Origin: Gammaproteobacteria bacterium
GTDB lineage: Bacteria > Pseudomonadota > Gammaproteobacteria > Pseudomonadales > Litorivicinaceae
Assembly: GCA_002717305.1 (NCBI GenBank)
Contig: PBDH01000047.1
Span: forward strand, 1 to 22,612
Length of the DNA stretch: 22,612 bases
Direction of reading: 5' to 3'
The position numbers and the translations under genes were made by a program. The notes under the pieces are model-generated. The model had not been told where the DNA came from. It was given only the letters and a program-made list of their open reading frames with translations, and searched no databases. How positions within the stretch are numbered: the stretch's first letter is position 1; the number at the start of each line of letters is the position of its first letter. Positions 1 through 8,048 of the stretch are shown piece after piece.

Positions 1-472
1 CGCCGCCGTGACTCAAAATTTCGGCATCACCGAAACTGGAAAGTGAAGTCCAAATCAACTTCCACACCGGTTTTCCGCGTGGATTAAAGTCACTAGGACA
101 GTGACACAAATGGTGACAGGTTAACGCGTGCCATGCTCTTAATGTCGTAATCTCAAGGGGTACTGCGATGTCGGAATCAATACCCATATGGGCGTGAATA
201 CGGTATCTGGACCGCTCGGCTACGTCATCCTTTACGCGCTCCCAGATTGATTTGAAAACCTCACGGTCAAGCAAGTGAAACTGCGCATCAGCACGAATTA
301 CGTCGCTGACTGAAGGCTCATTGACAATGAACCTCTGCGCCTCCGTATCTCGTTCAGGTGAAACTACCAGGGCGCCTTTTGCAGATAGTTGACCCTCATT
401 GAGAGCCAACGCGTGTTCGATTAATTCGGAAACGGTGAGATCGACATACCGACTAGACTCATCAGTCTTCAT
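1..472 (-). CDS. pckA: PEP carboxykinase (ATP) homologue, N-terminal part, atypical
   Basis: The 157 residues visible align along their whole length with the N-terminal domain of ATP-dependent phosphoenolpyruvate carboxykinase, which converts oxaloacetate and ATP to PEP and CO2 in gluconeogenesis. Recognisable blocks are DLTVSELIEHAL, GALVV, RFIVNEPS, LLDREVFKSIWERV and FNPRGKPVW. The gene continues beyond the left edge. Its ATG overlaps the hslO stop as ATGA, and hslO-pckA is a known gammaproteobacterial neighbourhood. Two things are odd. The TGRSPxDR segment, which carries the substrate-binding arginine (Arg65 in E. coli), is replaced by SPERDTEAQR at residues 38-47. The usual NMFIRP-type segment is replaced by a Cys/His cluster, CHHLCHC, at residues 119-125. 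Family membership looks firm, but normal enzyme activity is doubtful. The ATP-binding and catalytic motifs lie outside the window. Confidence 0.82.
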   Translation of the reverse strand, partial: MKTDESSRYVDLTVSELIEHALALNEGQLSAKGALVVSPERDTEAQRFIVNEPSVSDVIRADAQFHLLDREVFKSIWERVKDDVAERSRYRIHAHMGIDSDIAVPLEITTLRAWHALTCHHLCHCPSDFNPRGKPVWKLIWTSLSSFGDAEILSHGG

Positions 473-1359
473 TGCAATGTGTCAGGCCCCGGTGGCTGAT
501 CAGATAGCAGCCATTCTAAGTCAGCATGGTCATATTGGTATACCTGCCCACAAAAATGACAGTCAGCCTCTAGTGACTGTCGCTCTAAAAACAATTGCTT
601 TACCTCTTTAGCGCCAAGTGCACGAATTGCACGAGCAGAGCGCTCGCGAGAGCATGTGCAGCCAAAATAGATCTTCCACGGATCAAGGCCTCGAGGATTG
701 AGCTCATGAAACAATTTATAAATTAAGAGGGGACCAGCGTCAGAAGAAAGTTCTTTCTTAGTGATCGTATCCGCGAGTGTTGCGAGAGTTTGCCAATTGG
801 AGTTTTCTAAAAATGTCTGGCCTCCCTCTTCTGGGACACGCTGAATCAAAAGGCCACCAACACCTTTGTCTCCACTTGATAGCCAAAGTTTAGTATCGAG
901 TTGTTCGGAATTTTCAAAGTAGTGGTTTATGCACTCTGCAATTGAATCGGATTCTAATGGGACGATGCCCTGATAGGGTTCGCCGTGTTTTGGATCGATG
1001 GTGACTGCCAAGTAACCTGTCCCGAAAAGCTCTCGAAAGCTGGCCGCCTCAGTTAAATCGTCCCACTGCGCTGTGCTTCGGACCCTACCCTCAGAGGAGC
1101 ATTCGGCCACCATCATGGTGACCGGGCCGGATCCCTTAATCTGAACAATCATTTCGCCATCGAACTTAAGCATATGTGATAGTACGCAGGTCGCGGCAAC
1201 AAGCTCCTCACATAAAGACTTCAAGATTAGCGGCATCTTTTGATGATCAAGCATCTCATCTTTGGTTCTGCCGAGCCTGACTGTTATCAACCGTGCATCG
1301 GGCGCATCATCGCAGAGGTACCGACGAACGGCATCTTGGTCTGCTACCAAATCAGTCAT
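469..1359 (-). CDS. hslO: Redox-regulated chaperone Hsp33
   Basis: This 296-residue protein is a full-length Hsp33, a cytoplasmic holdase switched on by oxidation. The four zinc-binding cysteines are in the expected C-terminal arrangement: CTC at 234-236 and CHFC at 267-270. In the reduced protein they hold zinc; on oxidation they form disulfides and expose the client-binding surface. The N-terminal domain begins within the first ten residues and includes the conserved GSGPVTMMVAE stretch around 77-87. It overlaps hslR by 8 bp upstream and the PEPCK homologue by 4 bp downstream, so it is probably translated as part of one polycistronic message. No promoter of its own is visible. Confidence 0.97.
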   Translation of the reverse strand: MTDLVADQDAVRRYLCDDAPDARLITVRLGRTKDEMLDHQKMPLILKSLCEELVAATCVLSHMLKFDGEMIVQIKGSGPVTMMVAECSSEGRVRSTAQWDDLTEAASFRELFGTGYLAVTIDPKHGEPYQGIVPLESDSIAECINHYFENSEQLDTKLWLSSGDKGVGGLLIQRVPEEGGQTFLENSNWQTLATLADTITKKELSSDAGPLLIYKLFHELNPRGLDPWKIYFGCTCSRERSARAIRALGAKEVKQLFLERQSLEADCHFCGQVYQYDHADLEWLLSDQPPGPDTLQ

Positions 1360-1738
1360 TGGAAGCTCCTTTCAGCTTTGTCATTTGACGTCGTTCTCTT
1401 TTGTTTGGGCGATGGTCTGCTGGCTGAAACCCTGCACGAGAATATCTAAAGAGATCACGTTCAGCCTCCCGCTTCTTAATTGACTCTGAAGTTTCTTGGT
1501 ATAAAAGCTGGGCCTCGACGGCGGGTCTACGATCCTCCCGCACGTCCAGTACGTTTATCACTATGCTTGATTGCCCTCTTGATATTTCGATCTCTAGTCC
1601 CGGGACCACCATCTTGGAGGGCTTAGCTTTGACGCCCTCAACATGAATTTTGCCGCCATCGATGGCATCACGAGCGAGTCCCCGTGTCTTGAAAAATCGA
1701 GCCGCCCAAAGCCACTTATCGAGCCTTGCACTACTCAT
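1352..1738 (-). CDS. hslR: Ribosome-associated heat shock protein Hsp15 (S4 domain)
   Basis: The 128-residue protein opens with the S4 RNA-binding motif (RLDKWLWAARFFKTRGLA, then GGKIHVEG) and ends in a basic tail rich in Lys and Arg. This is the layout of Hsp15, which binds free 50S subunits carrying nascent chains and helps recycle them. Length is close to the E. coli protein (133 residues). Its ATG overlaps the stop of the HAD gene as ATGA, and its 3' end overlaps hslO by 8 bp, reproducing the hslR-hslO pair of enterobacteria. The translational coupling suggests joint heat-shock or redox control. Confidence 0.95.
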   Translation of the reverse strand: MSSARLDKWLWAARFFKTRGLARDAIDGGKIHVEGVKAKPSKMVVPGLEIEISRGQSSIVINVLDVREDRRPAVEAQLLYQETSESIKKREAERDLFRYSRAGFQPADHRPNKRERRQMTKLKGASND

Positions 1739-2415
1739 GTTTTCACCATCATTTCTAGTCCTGGAATTAGAACATCAAAATCATCGATCCCTTGTCTCCA
1801 ATTGGCCCTCGGCGGTTCAGAAAGATTTGGGTGTCTAATCTCAACAACTTCACGAACGCCTGCATGGTCTGCTGCGTCTAATACTCGTGGCGAATCATCC
1901 ATGAATACAGTGCGGGCTGGATCAATTGTGTACTCATCGAAAAGCGCCTTCCAAAAATCAGGGTGCTCTTTTGCGACACCGTATTGATGGCTTGAAATTA
2001 TCCCGTCAACCATCGCGGCGAGCGGCACGACATCGAGTTTCAACTGGATAACGTCAGGGTGCGCGTTGGTTGCGATTAGCGTGCGTATGGGCAGGAGTTT
2101 TAACGCAGAGAGAAATTGCTGAGCATGTGGCCTAAATCTGATTAAGTGCGCAAGCCCCTTCTTAGCTTCGATAATATCTATGCCAAAAAATGACGCCCAG
2201 TATGTTGTGCAATACCAGACTAGGGTGCCTTCGTGTTTCTGCAGTTCTTTATGAAATCGCTCACGAATTTTATGTTCGGGCTCCCCTGTCAAATTCGAAA
2301 CAAGGGAGTGCACGTTTTTTAGCCAAAACGTTGCGTCATAATGAAGGTCTAAAAGTGTCCCATCCATATCGAGCAATACGTCATCAATCGTTTGCCAATC
2401 AATATCAAAGGGCAT
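1735..2415 (-). CDS. yrfG: HAD-family 5'-nucleotidase, YrfG type (GMP/IMP)
   Basis: A 226-residue HAD hydrolase. Motif I is LLDMDGTLLDL (nucleophile Asp16, acid Asp18). Motif II is the threonine in LIATNAHP, the motif III lysine is in GVAKEHPDFW, and motif IV is FMDDSPRVLDAA. The start, order of blocks and neighbours match E. coli YrfG, a purine nucleotidase acting on GMP and IMP. The frame is open upstream to 2550, but the family match begins at MPFDIDWQTIDDV and a GAGG lies 8 bases before that ATG, so 2415 is preferred. This start overlaps the end of the oligopeptidase gene by 11 bp. Substrate preference is inferred from homology. Confidence 0.9.
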   Translation of the reverse strand: MPFDIDWQTIDDVLLDMDGTLLDLHYDATFWLKNVHSLVSNLTGEPEHKIRERFHKELQKHEGTLVWYCTTYWASFFGIDIIEAKKGLAHLIRFRPHAQQFLSALKLLPIRTLIATNAHPDVIQLKLDVVPLAAMVDGIISSHQYGVAKEHPDFWKALFDEYTIDPARTVFMDDSPRVLDAADHAGVREVVEIRHPNLSEPPRANWRQGIDDFDVLIPGLEMMVKT

Positions 2416-4459
2416 GGGGTGCCTCAATTGGTAGTTTGAAGAGTTGAATAACAGTTTGATAAATTTTCGCGACGTCATCCAGGCCTGCGTAACGACCGCT
2501 TGGACCACCATGGCCAGCGTTAAGCTCGGTATATAACAAAAAGGGTCCACCCACTCCCAGAGCTTGAAGACGGTGTATCCAGCGAGCCGGCTCCCAATAG
2601 GTTACCCGTGGATCCGTCAAACCGGCCGTTGCAAGAATGCATGGATATGGCCTCTTCTCAACCATTTGTGTTGGTGAAAAATGACTTAAACGACGTTTCG
2701 CATCCTCGGATTCGATCGGATTCCCCCATTCGGGCCATTCCGGAGGTGTCAGTGGTAGATCTGCGTCTAGCATGGTTTTGAGTACATCGACAAATGGGAC
2801 GTCTGCGATTACGCCTCTGAATAACTCGGGTCTACGCATGGCTGCTGTGCCAACCAGCAGGCCGCCTGCACTACCACCATGTATGATGATTTGGCCTGCA
2901 GACGTATAACCAGCTCGGATGAGTGATTCGGCCGCACCCACAAAGTCATCGAACGATTTGTCTTTGTTGGCCATTCGCCCAGATCTGTACCACTGATATC
3001 CCTTTTCCATACCTCCTCGAACATGCGCGGTTACGTGTATGACTCCCCGCGTCAGAAGTATTCTGCGAGTCGCGCTGAAGCCTGGAGTCAGGCTCATCCC
3101 ATAGGCTCCATATCCCGTCAATAATACTGGGCTTCTGTGGTTTGGGACCACGTCTTTATGGTGAAGAATGGTCAATGGGACTAGTTGGCCATCTCCTGAT
3201 ACTCCGTAATGTCTTTTGACAACATAGTTTGCGGGATCGTGACCATTTGGTGGTACTGAAGTTTTAAGCTGTTTTGATTCTCCGGACCGAAGATTGATCT
3301 CTATCACTTCCGTCGGTGAGGCAGGTGTAGAGATCCGTAACCGAACCGTATCACGGTCAAATCCGGGTAACGGATCGAGATGCGCGTCGTGGATAGACGT
3401 TTCAAGATTGAGCCCTTGCCGTATCTTAAATGTTAAAGGGTCCGGCTCAGCAATTAGATAGCGACCGCACCCTTCCTCTGAGTACTCGATGATCCAGTGA
3501 TTTTTTAGCACCTCGTAGTCGCTGAATACGGAACCCTCTGCGGGCACCCACAATACTGTCCATAGATCCGGGTTGCTGGGCCTTGAAATATTTGGAGTGG
3601 GTGCTCTATAAAGAGCAAAATCTTCATGTTCATAGTTGCCGCGGATGATTAGATAAGAATCGATTTCCTCTAATTCATACTCTAGTCCCTCGATCCAATC
3701 GGTCACTGGAAGCAGCTTTACGTCGGCGAGTGTCGCATCCAAAAGAAAACTCTGATTTGTTTGATGATCATGGATATTAATCGTGATCCATTTCTCAGAG
3801 CTTGTCTTACCGAGACCAATGAAGCGGCCAGCATGTTCTAGGTTAAAGACTAATTTATCGTCGTTCTGGGCGCTCCCGATTTCATGACACCAAACCGAGC
3901 TCGGTCGTTGATTTTCGTCGAGTCGTGTGTAGAGAATTTTGGTGCTGTCAGTATTCCATTCAAAATCCCCACGGCAGTCGTTGAGGGAATGTTCCAGTTG
4001 TTCCTGCGTTCCTGATTCAAATATGGTTAGCGTGTACCGTTCAGAGCCATGGCGGTCCTCAGTCACTGCGAAGAATCGATGATCCGGTGAATGGTCTGCG
4101 GCTCCTATGTTGTAATAAGAAGAATTTGCTGCCCTCATATCACCGGAGAAAAGGACCTCGGATTTTCCGGACTGGTATTGCCTCAGGAAATCAGGGTGCT
4201 CAGCGCCTTTAACAAAACGTTGCCAGTAGGAAAAAATTCCATCGCTGATCGGTACTGAGTCGTCGCGGTCCCGAATCGTTGCCTTTAACTCATCAATGAT
4301 CCACTTTCGTGATTCTGTTCCTCCAAGCCATTCTTCAGTCTTCTGATTCTGCGTTTCAAGATAGTGTCTGATGTCCTTGGGAAGACAGTCGGGATCTTCT
4401 AGAACTTCCCGCCAATTGGAAGCCTTCAGCCAGCTGTTGTCGTTCGTTGGGATCCGCAT
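2405..4459 (-). CDS. ptrB: Oligopeptidase B, prolyl oligopeptidase family S9A
   Basis: A 684-residue serine peptidase that cleaves short peptides after basic residues, in cytoplasm or periplasm (no signal peptide is seen). The N-terminal two thirds match the beta-propeller gate domain. The C-terminal alpha/beta hydrolase domain has Ser530 in GGSAGG, Asp616 in TDPRV and His650 in NAGHGG, nearly the same positions as E. coli PtrB. The frame extends upstream to 4576, but that would run through the divergent transporter gene. The ATG at 4459 gives a family-length protein. It is the first gene of a minus-strand run with overlapping junctions. The name rests on overall layout; close S9A relatives are hard to exclude. 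Confidence 0.92.
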   Translation of the reverse strand: MRIPTNDNSWLKASNWREVLEDPDCLPKDIRHYLETQNQKTEEWLGGTESRKWIIDELKATIRDRDDSVPISDGIFSYWQRFVKGAEHPDFLRQYQSGKSEVLFSGDMRAANSSYYNIGAADHSPDHRFFAVTEDRHGSERYTLTIFESGTQEQLEHSLNDCRGDFEWNTDSTKILYTRLDENQRPSSVWCHEIGSAQNDDKLVFNLEHAGRFIGLGKTSSEKWITINIHDHQTNQSFLLDATLADVKLLPVTDWIEGLEYELEEIDSYLIIRGNYEHEDFALYRAPTPNISRPSNPDLWTVLWVPAEGSVFSDYEVLKNHWIIEYSEEGCGRYLIAEPDPLTFKIRQGLNLETSIHDAHLDPLPGFDRDTVRLRISTPASPTEVIEINLRSGESKQLKTSVPPNGHDPANYVVKRHYGVSGDGQLVPLTILHHKDVVPNHRSPVLLTGYGAYGMSLTPGFSATRRILLTRGVIHVTAHVRGGMEKGYQWYRSGRMANKDKSFDDFVGAAESLIRAGYTSAGQIIIHGGSAGGLLVGTAAMRRPELFRGVIADVPFVDVLKTMLDADLPLTPPEWPEWGNPIESEDAKRRLSHFSPTQMVEKRPYPCILATAGLTDPRVTYWEPARWIHRLQALGVGGPFLLYTELNAGHGGPSGRYAGLDDVAKIYQTVIQLFKLPIEAPHAL

Positions 4460-4463
4460 GTGC

Positions 4464-4477
4464 CTAGTGTACGCTAG
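4464..4477. promoter_or_regulatory. Near-perfect palindrome in a divergent intergenic region
   Basis: CTAGTGTACGCTAG matches its own reverse complement at 12 of 14 positions. It lies in the 40 bp between the oppositely transcribed ptrB (start 4459) and the EamA gene (start 4500). The position would suit an operator acting on both promoters. No protein is known to bind it, and a chance palindrome is possible. Confidence 0.3.
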
Positions 4478-4499
4478 ACGACATACGTTGTGAGGTCTT

Positions 4500-5402
4500 A
4501 TGACAGTCGCTGATTGGTTCCGTGTAGTACTTTTATCCCTCGTCTGGGGGGGATCATTTTTCTTTATCGAGGTCATGCTTGAGGCGATGCCGCCTATGAC
4601 GAGCGTGCTTGGGCGATTAATGGTTGGGCTGATTGGATTGGTATGTCTTTTGAGGATCCTCGGCTATCGCCTAGGCATACTCTTAAAACAGTGGCAGTCC
4701 TTTGCTTTTATCGGGCTTATTAACAACGCGGTTCCATTTAGTTTGATCAGTTTTGGTCAGACCGAAATTACGGGGTCACTTGCTTCAATCATCAATGCGA
4801 CTACTCCGATCATGACAGCGTTAGTGGCTCACCGACTAACTACAGACGAGCGGTTATCACCTAATAAATTATTGGGAATTGGTTTTGGGTTCAGTGGTGT
4901 TCTCGTGCTATTTGGTCCGGCGGCGATGGAGGGTGGGGCTTCTTTGTTGGGAATGATGGCCGGTCTTACCGCAACAATTTGCTATGCCTTTGGCTCCGTG
5001 TACTCCAAGCGGCTAAAAGAGAACGCCCCACTTATTAACGCAACAGGCCAGGTAATGTACGGGACTTTCTGGATCATCCCCATTGTCATGATAATTGACC
5101 GGCCCTGGACAATATCAATGCCCGGTCTTGCGCCCTGGCTTGCAGTCATTGCAATCGGGCTCCTATCAACGACACTTGCGTTTTACATATACTTCCGGGT
5201 TTTAAAAACGGCGGGAGCTAGCAATGTGGTTCTAGTTACATTTTTAGTACCGTTGAGTGCCTCGGGGCTTGGCATTGTCTTTCTGGGTGAGGTCCTTGCC
5301 CTACAACATGTTATTGCTTACCTATTGATTGTATCTGGGCTTGCCATCATTGACGGAAGAATAGTTGCAAAACTGCGCGATTTAATACTAAAGTCGCAAT
5401 AA
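4500..5402 (+). CDS. EamA/DMT-family transporter
   Basis: A 300-residue inner-membrane protein with about ten hydrophobic segments arranged as two EamA repeats (roughly 5-140 and 150-290). This is the drug/metabolite transporter fold used to export amino acids or other metabolites. The start motif VVLLSLVWGGSFFFIEVML is typical of the family. The ATG follows GTGAGG at good spacing. The gene precedes the msrAB fusion by about 30 bp, so the two may be cotranscribed. Substrate cannot be told from sequence. Confidence 0.92.
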   Translation: MTVADWFRVVLLSLVWGGSFFFIEVMLEAMPPMTSVLGRLMVGLIGLVCLLRILGYRLGILLKQWQSFAFIGLINNAVPFSLISFGQTEITGSLASIINATTPIMTALVAHRLTTDERLSPNKLLGIGFGFSGVLVLFGPAAMEGGASLLGMMAGLTATICYAFGSVYSKRLKENAPLINATGQVMYGTFWIIPIVMIIDRPWTISMPGLAPWLAVIAIGLLSTTLAFYIYFRVLKTAGASNVVLVTFLVPLSASGLGIVFLGEVLALQHVIAYLLIVSGLAIIDGRIVAKLRDLILKSQ

Positions 5403-5433
5403 ATAGATGGGGGGGTCGATAAGCGGAATTTCG

Positions 5434-6501
5434 ATGAAAAAAGCGCTGTTACTAGTATCGTTTATCTTTTCAGGATGTGTCTTCGCTGAGACTGAAAAAG
5501 CCACTTTTGGCGGTGGGTGCTTCTGGTGTCTGGAGCCATCGTTTGAATCAATTCACGGGGTAAGTTCAGTTGTCGCCGGTTACGCCGGGGGCTCCATTCC
5601 GAATCCGACATATGCCCAAGTAACGTCGGGGAGAACCGGTCACATTGAGGTGGTAGAGATAACCTACGACCCGCGTATTGTCGATTATCAGACCTTACTT
5701 GATACATTCTGGAAACAGGTAGATCCGACTGACCCGGGTGGCCAGTTCGTCGATCGCGGGCCTCAGTATCGGTCTGTGGTTTTTACCCACACCGATGAGC
5801 AAATGTCACTCGCACTTGAATCCAGGAGTCGTCTGGAAGAGGCAACAATTTTTGATGCGCCGATTGTGACCGAAATTTTATTGGCGCCGACTTTTTATCC
5901 TGCAGAGGATTATCATCAAGATTATTATAAGACCAACGCCCTGCAGTACAAATTTTACCGATACCGCTCGGGCCGGGATGAGTTCTTAGAACGCGCTTGG
6001 GCAAATCGGGCAGACTTTTTGTTGTTTGACAACATTAAACTCAGGCGAAGTGCTTATCGGAAGCCAAGCGCACTGGAAATCAGATCTCGATTGACACCTT
6101 TGCAGTATGAGGTGACACAGGAAGATGGCACTGAACCGCCCTTCCAGAACGCTTATTGGAATCAAAAAGCCGATGGAATTTATGTCGATGTAGTTTCCGG
6201 AGAGCCACTTTTTAGTTCGCTTCATAAGTACGATTCAGGTACGGGTTGGCCGTCCTTTTGGAAACCGCTAGAGGCCAGCCACATTGTGGAGCGGGACGAC
6301 AATAAGCTCTGGATAAGGCGTGTCGAAGTACGCTCCAAGTTTGGCGATACACATCTAGGGCATGTGTTTCCTGACGGCCCAAAACCAACAGGGTTGAGGT
6401 ACTGTATAAACTCGGCAGCCTTGCGGTTTGTCGCGGTAGATGAGTTGGAGAAAGCCGGTTATGGAAAATATTCGGAAGATTTTTCAACGGTCTATAATTG
6501 A
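5434..6501 (+). CDS. msrAB: Exported bifunctional methionine sulfoxide reductase MsrA-MsrB
   Basis: A fusion of the two stereospecific methionine sulfoxide reductases. An N-terminal signal peptide (MKKALLLVSFIFSGCVFA) is followed by MsrA with GGCFWC (catalytic Cys29) and then MsrB with catalytic Cys324 in RYCINSAALRF. The MsrB half lacks the CxxC pairs that hold zinc in stand-alone MsrB proteins; known MsrA-MsrB fusions also lack them. The ATG at 5434 is chosen over the in-frame ATG at 5407 because it places the signal peptide at the very N-terminus. Cleavage is likely after VFA; a lipoprotein (FSGC) is less likely. The job is repair of oxidised methionine in envelope proteins. Confidence 0.93.
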   Translation: MKKALLLVSFIFSGCVFAETEKATFGGGCFWCLEPSFESIHGVSSVVAGYAGGSIPNPTYAQVTSGRTGHIEVVEITYDPRIVDYQTLLDTFWKQVDPTDPGGQFVDRGPQYRSVVFTHTDEQMSLALESRSRLEEATIFDAPIVTEILLAPTFYPAEDYHQDYYKTNALQYKFYRYRSGRDEFLERAWANRADFLLFDNIKLRRSAYRKPSALEIRSRLTPLQYEVTQEDGTEPPFQNAYWNQKADGIYVDVVSGEPLFSSLHKYDSGTGWPSFWKPLEASHIVERDDNKLWIRRVEVRSKFGDTHLGHVFPDGPKPTGLRYCINSAALRFVAVDELEKAGYGKYSEDFSTVYN

Positions 6502-6552
6502 AAAATAGCCGGCCGCCTGTAGCTTCGGTCCGGATGTGTAAGGAAACATAGC

Positions 6553-7050
6553 ATGACACAACAGATCGTGTGGCGCGGCGAGAAAGTCGAAGTAAAGGGA
6601 AACCTTCCGCCAGTAGGCGAGACGGCACCTGACTTCGCTCTTACTGCGAATGACCTTAGTGAGATTGTGTTGAGTGATTTCGCGGGTCAAAATCTTGTTT
6701 TGAACATCTTTCCATCTATAGACACTCCCACGTGCGCAAGAAGCACTCGCAGATTTAATGAAGAATTGGCAAATCTGGAAAACACGACGGTGTTGTGCGT
6801 TAGTGCTGACTTACCATTCGCACAGAAGCGATTCTGTGGAGCAGAGGGCCTCAATCGAGTGGTCACTGCCTCTTCGTTTAGGTCATCTTTTTCAGACGAC
6901 TACGGTGTAACCGTTCTGACAGGAATTCGTCGTGGGTTAACTGCGCGGGCCATCATTGTTGTTAATTCGGCTGGAATAGTTAAGCACGTTGAGTTAGTGC
7001 AAGAAGTGTCCACCGAGCCGGACTACCAAACGGCACTGTCTGTCCTGTAG
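6553..7050 (+). CDS. tpx: Thiol peroxidase (atypical 2-Cys peroxiredoxin)
   Basis: The 165-residue protein carries the peroxidatic cysteine in DTPTCARST (Cys61) and the resolving cysteine in KRFCGAEG (Cys95), the same numbers as E. coli Tpx. It reduces hydrogen peroxide and lipid hydroperoxides using thioredoxin. A ribosome-binding AAGGA lies 8 bases upstream. It sits 51 bp after msrAB, so the transporter, msrAB and tpx may form one oxidative-stress transcript, or tpx may have its own promoter. It ends directly against the oppositely oriented ModE-like gene, with no bases between the two stop codons. Confidence 0.96.
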   Translation: MTQQIVWRGEKVEVKGNLPPVGETAPDFALTANDLSEIVLSDFAGQNLVLNIFPSIDTPTCARSTRRFNEELANLENTTVLCVSADLPFAQKRFCGAEGLNRVVTASSFRSSFSDDYGVTVLTGIRRGLTARAIIVVNSAGIVKHVELVQEVSTEPDYQTALSVL

Positions 7051-7395
7051 TTATTTGAGCAACGAGGCAACGGTTTTGCGGGTCTCCTCGGTAGCTGCTT
7101 CGGCCTCCTGCGTTAATTGCTCAAAAATGGCTATAATATTTTTTGCTATCTCCGTAAGTTCGCTTCCGCCCCCAAACTGCCCGCCAGTCTGTGTTATCAA
7201 CACTGGTCCGCTCAGCGATTCGTTTAACTCTTGAATTAACAGCCAAGCTTTACGATATGACATGTTGATGGACTTGGCTGCTTGCGATAGCGAGTGCTCT
7301 TTTTGGATTGCCTTGAGTAATGCGATCTTTCCGGGACCGATTAATATGTCGTTATCGTCTAGCTGGAGTTTGAGTTTGAGGCGAGGTAAAGACAT
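7051..7395 (-). CDS. ModE-like single-domain winged helix-turn-helix regulator
   Basis: A 114-residue protein matching the N-terminal DNA-binding domain of ModE. The helix-turn-helix reads HSLSQAAKSINMSYRKAWLL, followed by the Gly-rich wing region TQTGGQFGGGSELTE. The C-terminal molybdate-binding (TOBE) domains of E. coli ModE are missing, so if it senses molybdate it must do so differently. The start at 7395 begins two bases after the stop of the upstream secreted-protein gene. The frame is open further upstream but would then overlap that gene. Molybdenum genes are absent nearby, so the regulon is unknown. Confidence 0.88.
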   Translation of the reverse strand: MSLPRLKLKLQLDDNDILIGPGKIALLKAIQKEHSLSQAAKSINMSYRKAWLLIQELNESLSGPVLITQTGGQFGGGSELTEIAKNIIAIFEQLTQEAEAATEETRKTVASLLK

Positions 7396-7397
7396 GG

Positions 7398-7745
7398 CTA
7401 ACAGTCTCGACCTTCGACTTGACGAGAGATCCTGCGGGGATGCAGAACGTAGCAAGTGCCTACACGCTGATCACCTCGGGTAACAAACATTCGGTAGGGG
7501 TTACTTTTTACACGCACATTGAGTGAATCCCCGTATGGCCGCTCAAATGTTGCTGCGGCGCCAGCGAGTAATAATAGCGAGCATTTTTTCATTTGCTTGT
7601 GAGACACGTTCACCCCAACCTCAGCGAGATTATTGACGATCTCTTTACAGAATCCTTGACTGGTATCAGACCGAGTAAAATCACGCGCGGCGGCGCTTGT
7701 CGCGTTGATTAATAAAAAGCTAATTAAAATGAAGAAGCGTTTCAT
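7398..7745 (-). CDS. Small secreted protein with four cysteines, unknown function
   Basis: A 115-residue protein with a clear signal peptide (MKRFFILISFLLINATSAAA). The mature part is about 95 residues and contains exactly four cysteines (in GFCKEI, KKCSLL, GTCYVL and the C-terminal RDC), enough for two disulfides in the periplasm. I do not recognise a family. It directly precedes the ModE-like regulator with a 2 bp gap, suggesting a two-gene operon. The coding potential looks real because of the signal peptide and spacing. Confidence 0.7.
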   Translation of the reverse strand: MKRFFILISFLLINATSAAARDFTRSDTSQGFCKEIVNNLAEVGVNVSHKQMKKCSLLLLAGAAATFERPYGDSLNVRVKSNPYRMFVTRGDQRVGTCYVLHPRRISRQVEGRDC

Positions 7746-8048
7746 ATTCTGAGCCTACTACAATTAAAAGTTCTGATTAAATTGATTTTATTCCGAACCT
7801 TTGACTCGATGCTTGGTTAATAGATCCTGCGTCAAGTATTCGAGTTGTCTGGCCGATTGGATCGCCTTACCAATTTTTTGAAACTACTCAGCGAAACGTG
7901 ACTAAGACTATACGTCCCAGACACACTGAAACCGAATAAAAAATAACAGTGCCAACATTGCAGTGCTCTTTTGGACTCATTTCCCCTATAGCGTTTGACA
8001 TTATTGTCAACTACGAGGCGACCATCGCATTCGCCGTATTTTACGGGA
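7746..8048. other. Intergenic region of about 300 bp
   Basis: Lies between the start of the minus-strand secreted-protein gene and the end of uup, also on the minus strand. It should carry the promoter for the former and the transcript end for the latter. I see no convincing gene. The only structure is an inverted repeat, TTGACA-TTAT-TGTCAA at 7995-8010, with no adjacent T run. Confidence 0.6.

Noticed and set aside
2416..2550. Longer N-terminus for the HAD nucleotidase
   Set aside because: It overlaps the end of ptrB by 146 bp, and the YrfG family match starts at the ATG at 2415.
4460..4576. Longer N-terminus for oligopeptidase B
   Set aside because: It would overlap the divergent transporter gene and adds residues not found in the family.
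7995..8010. Inverted repeat TTGACA-TTAT-TGTCAA as a uup terminator
   Set aside because: The stem is only 6 bp, AT-rich, with no following T run; an operator role is equally unsupported.
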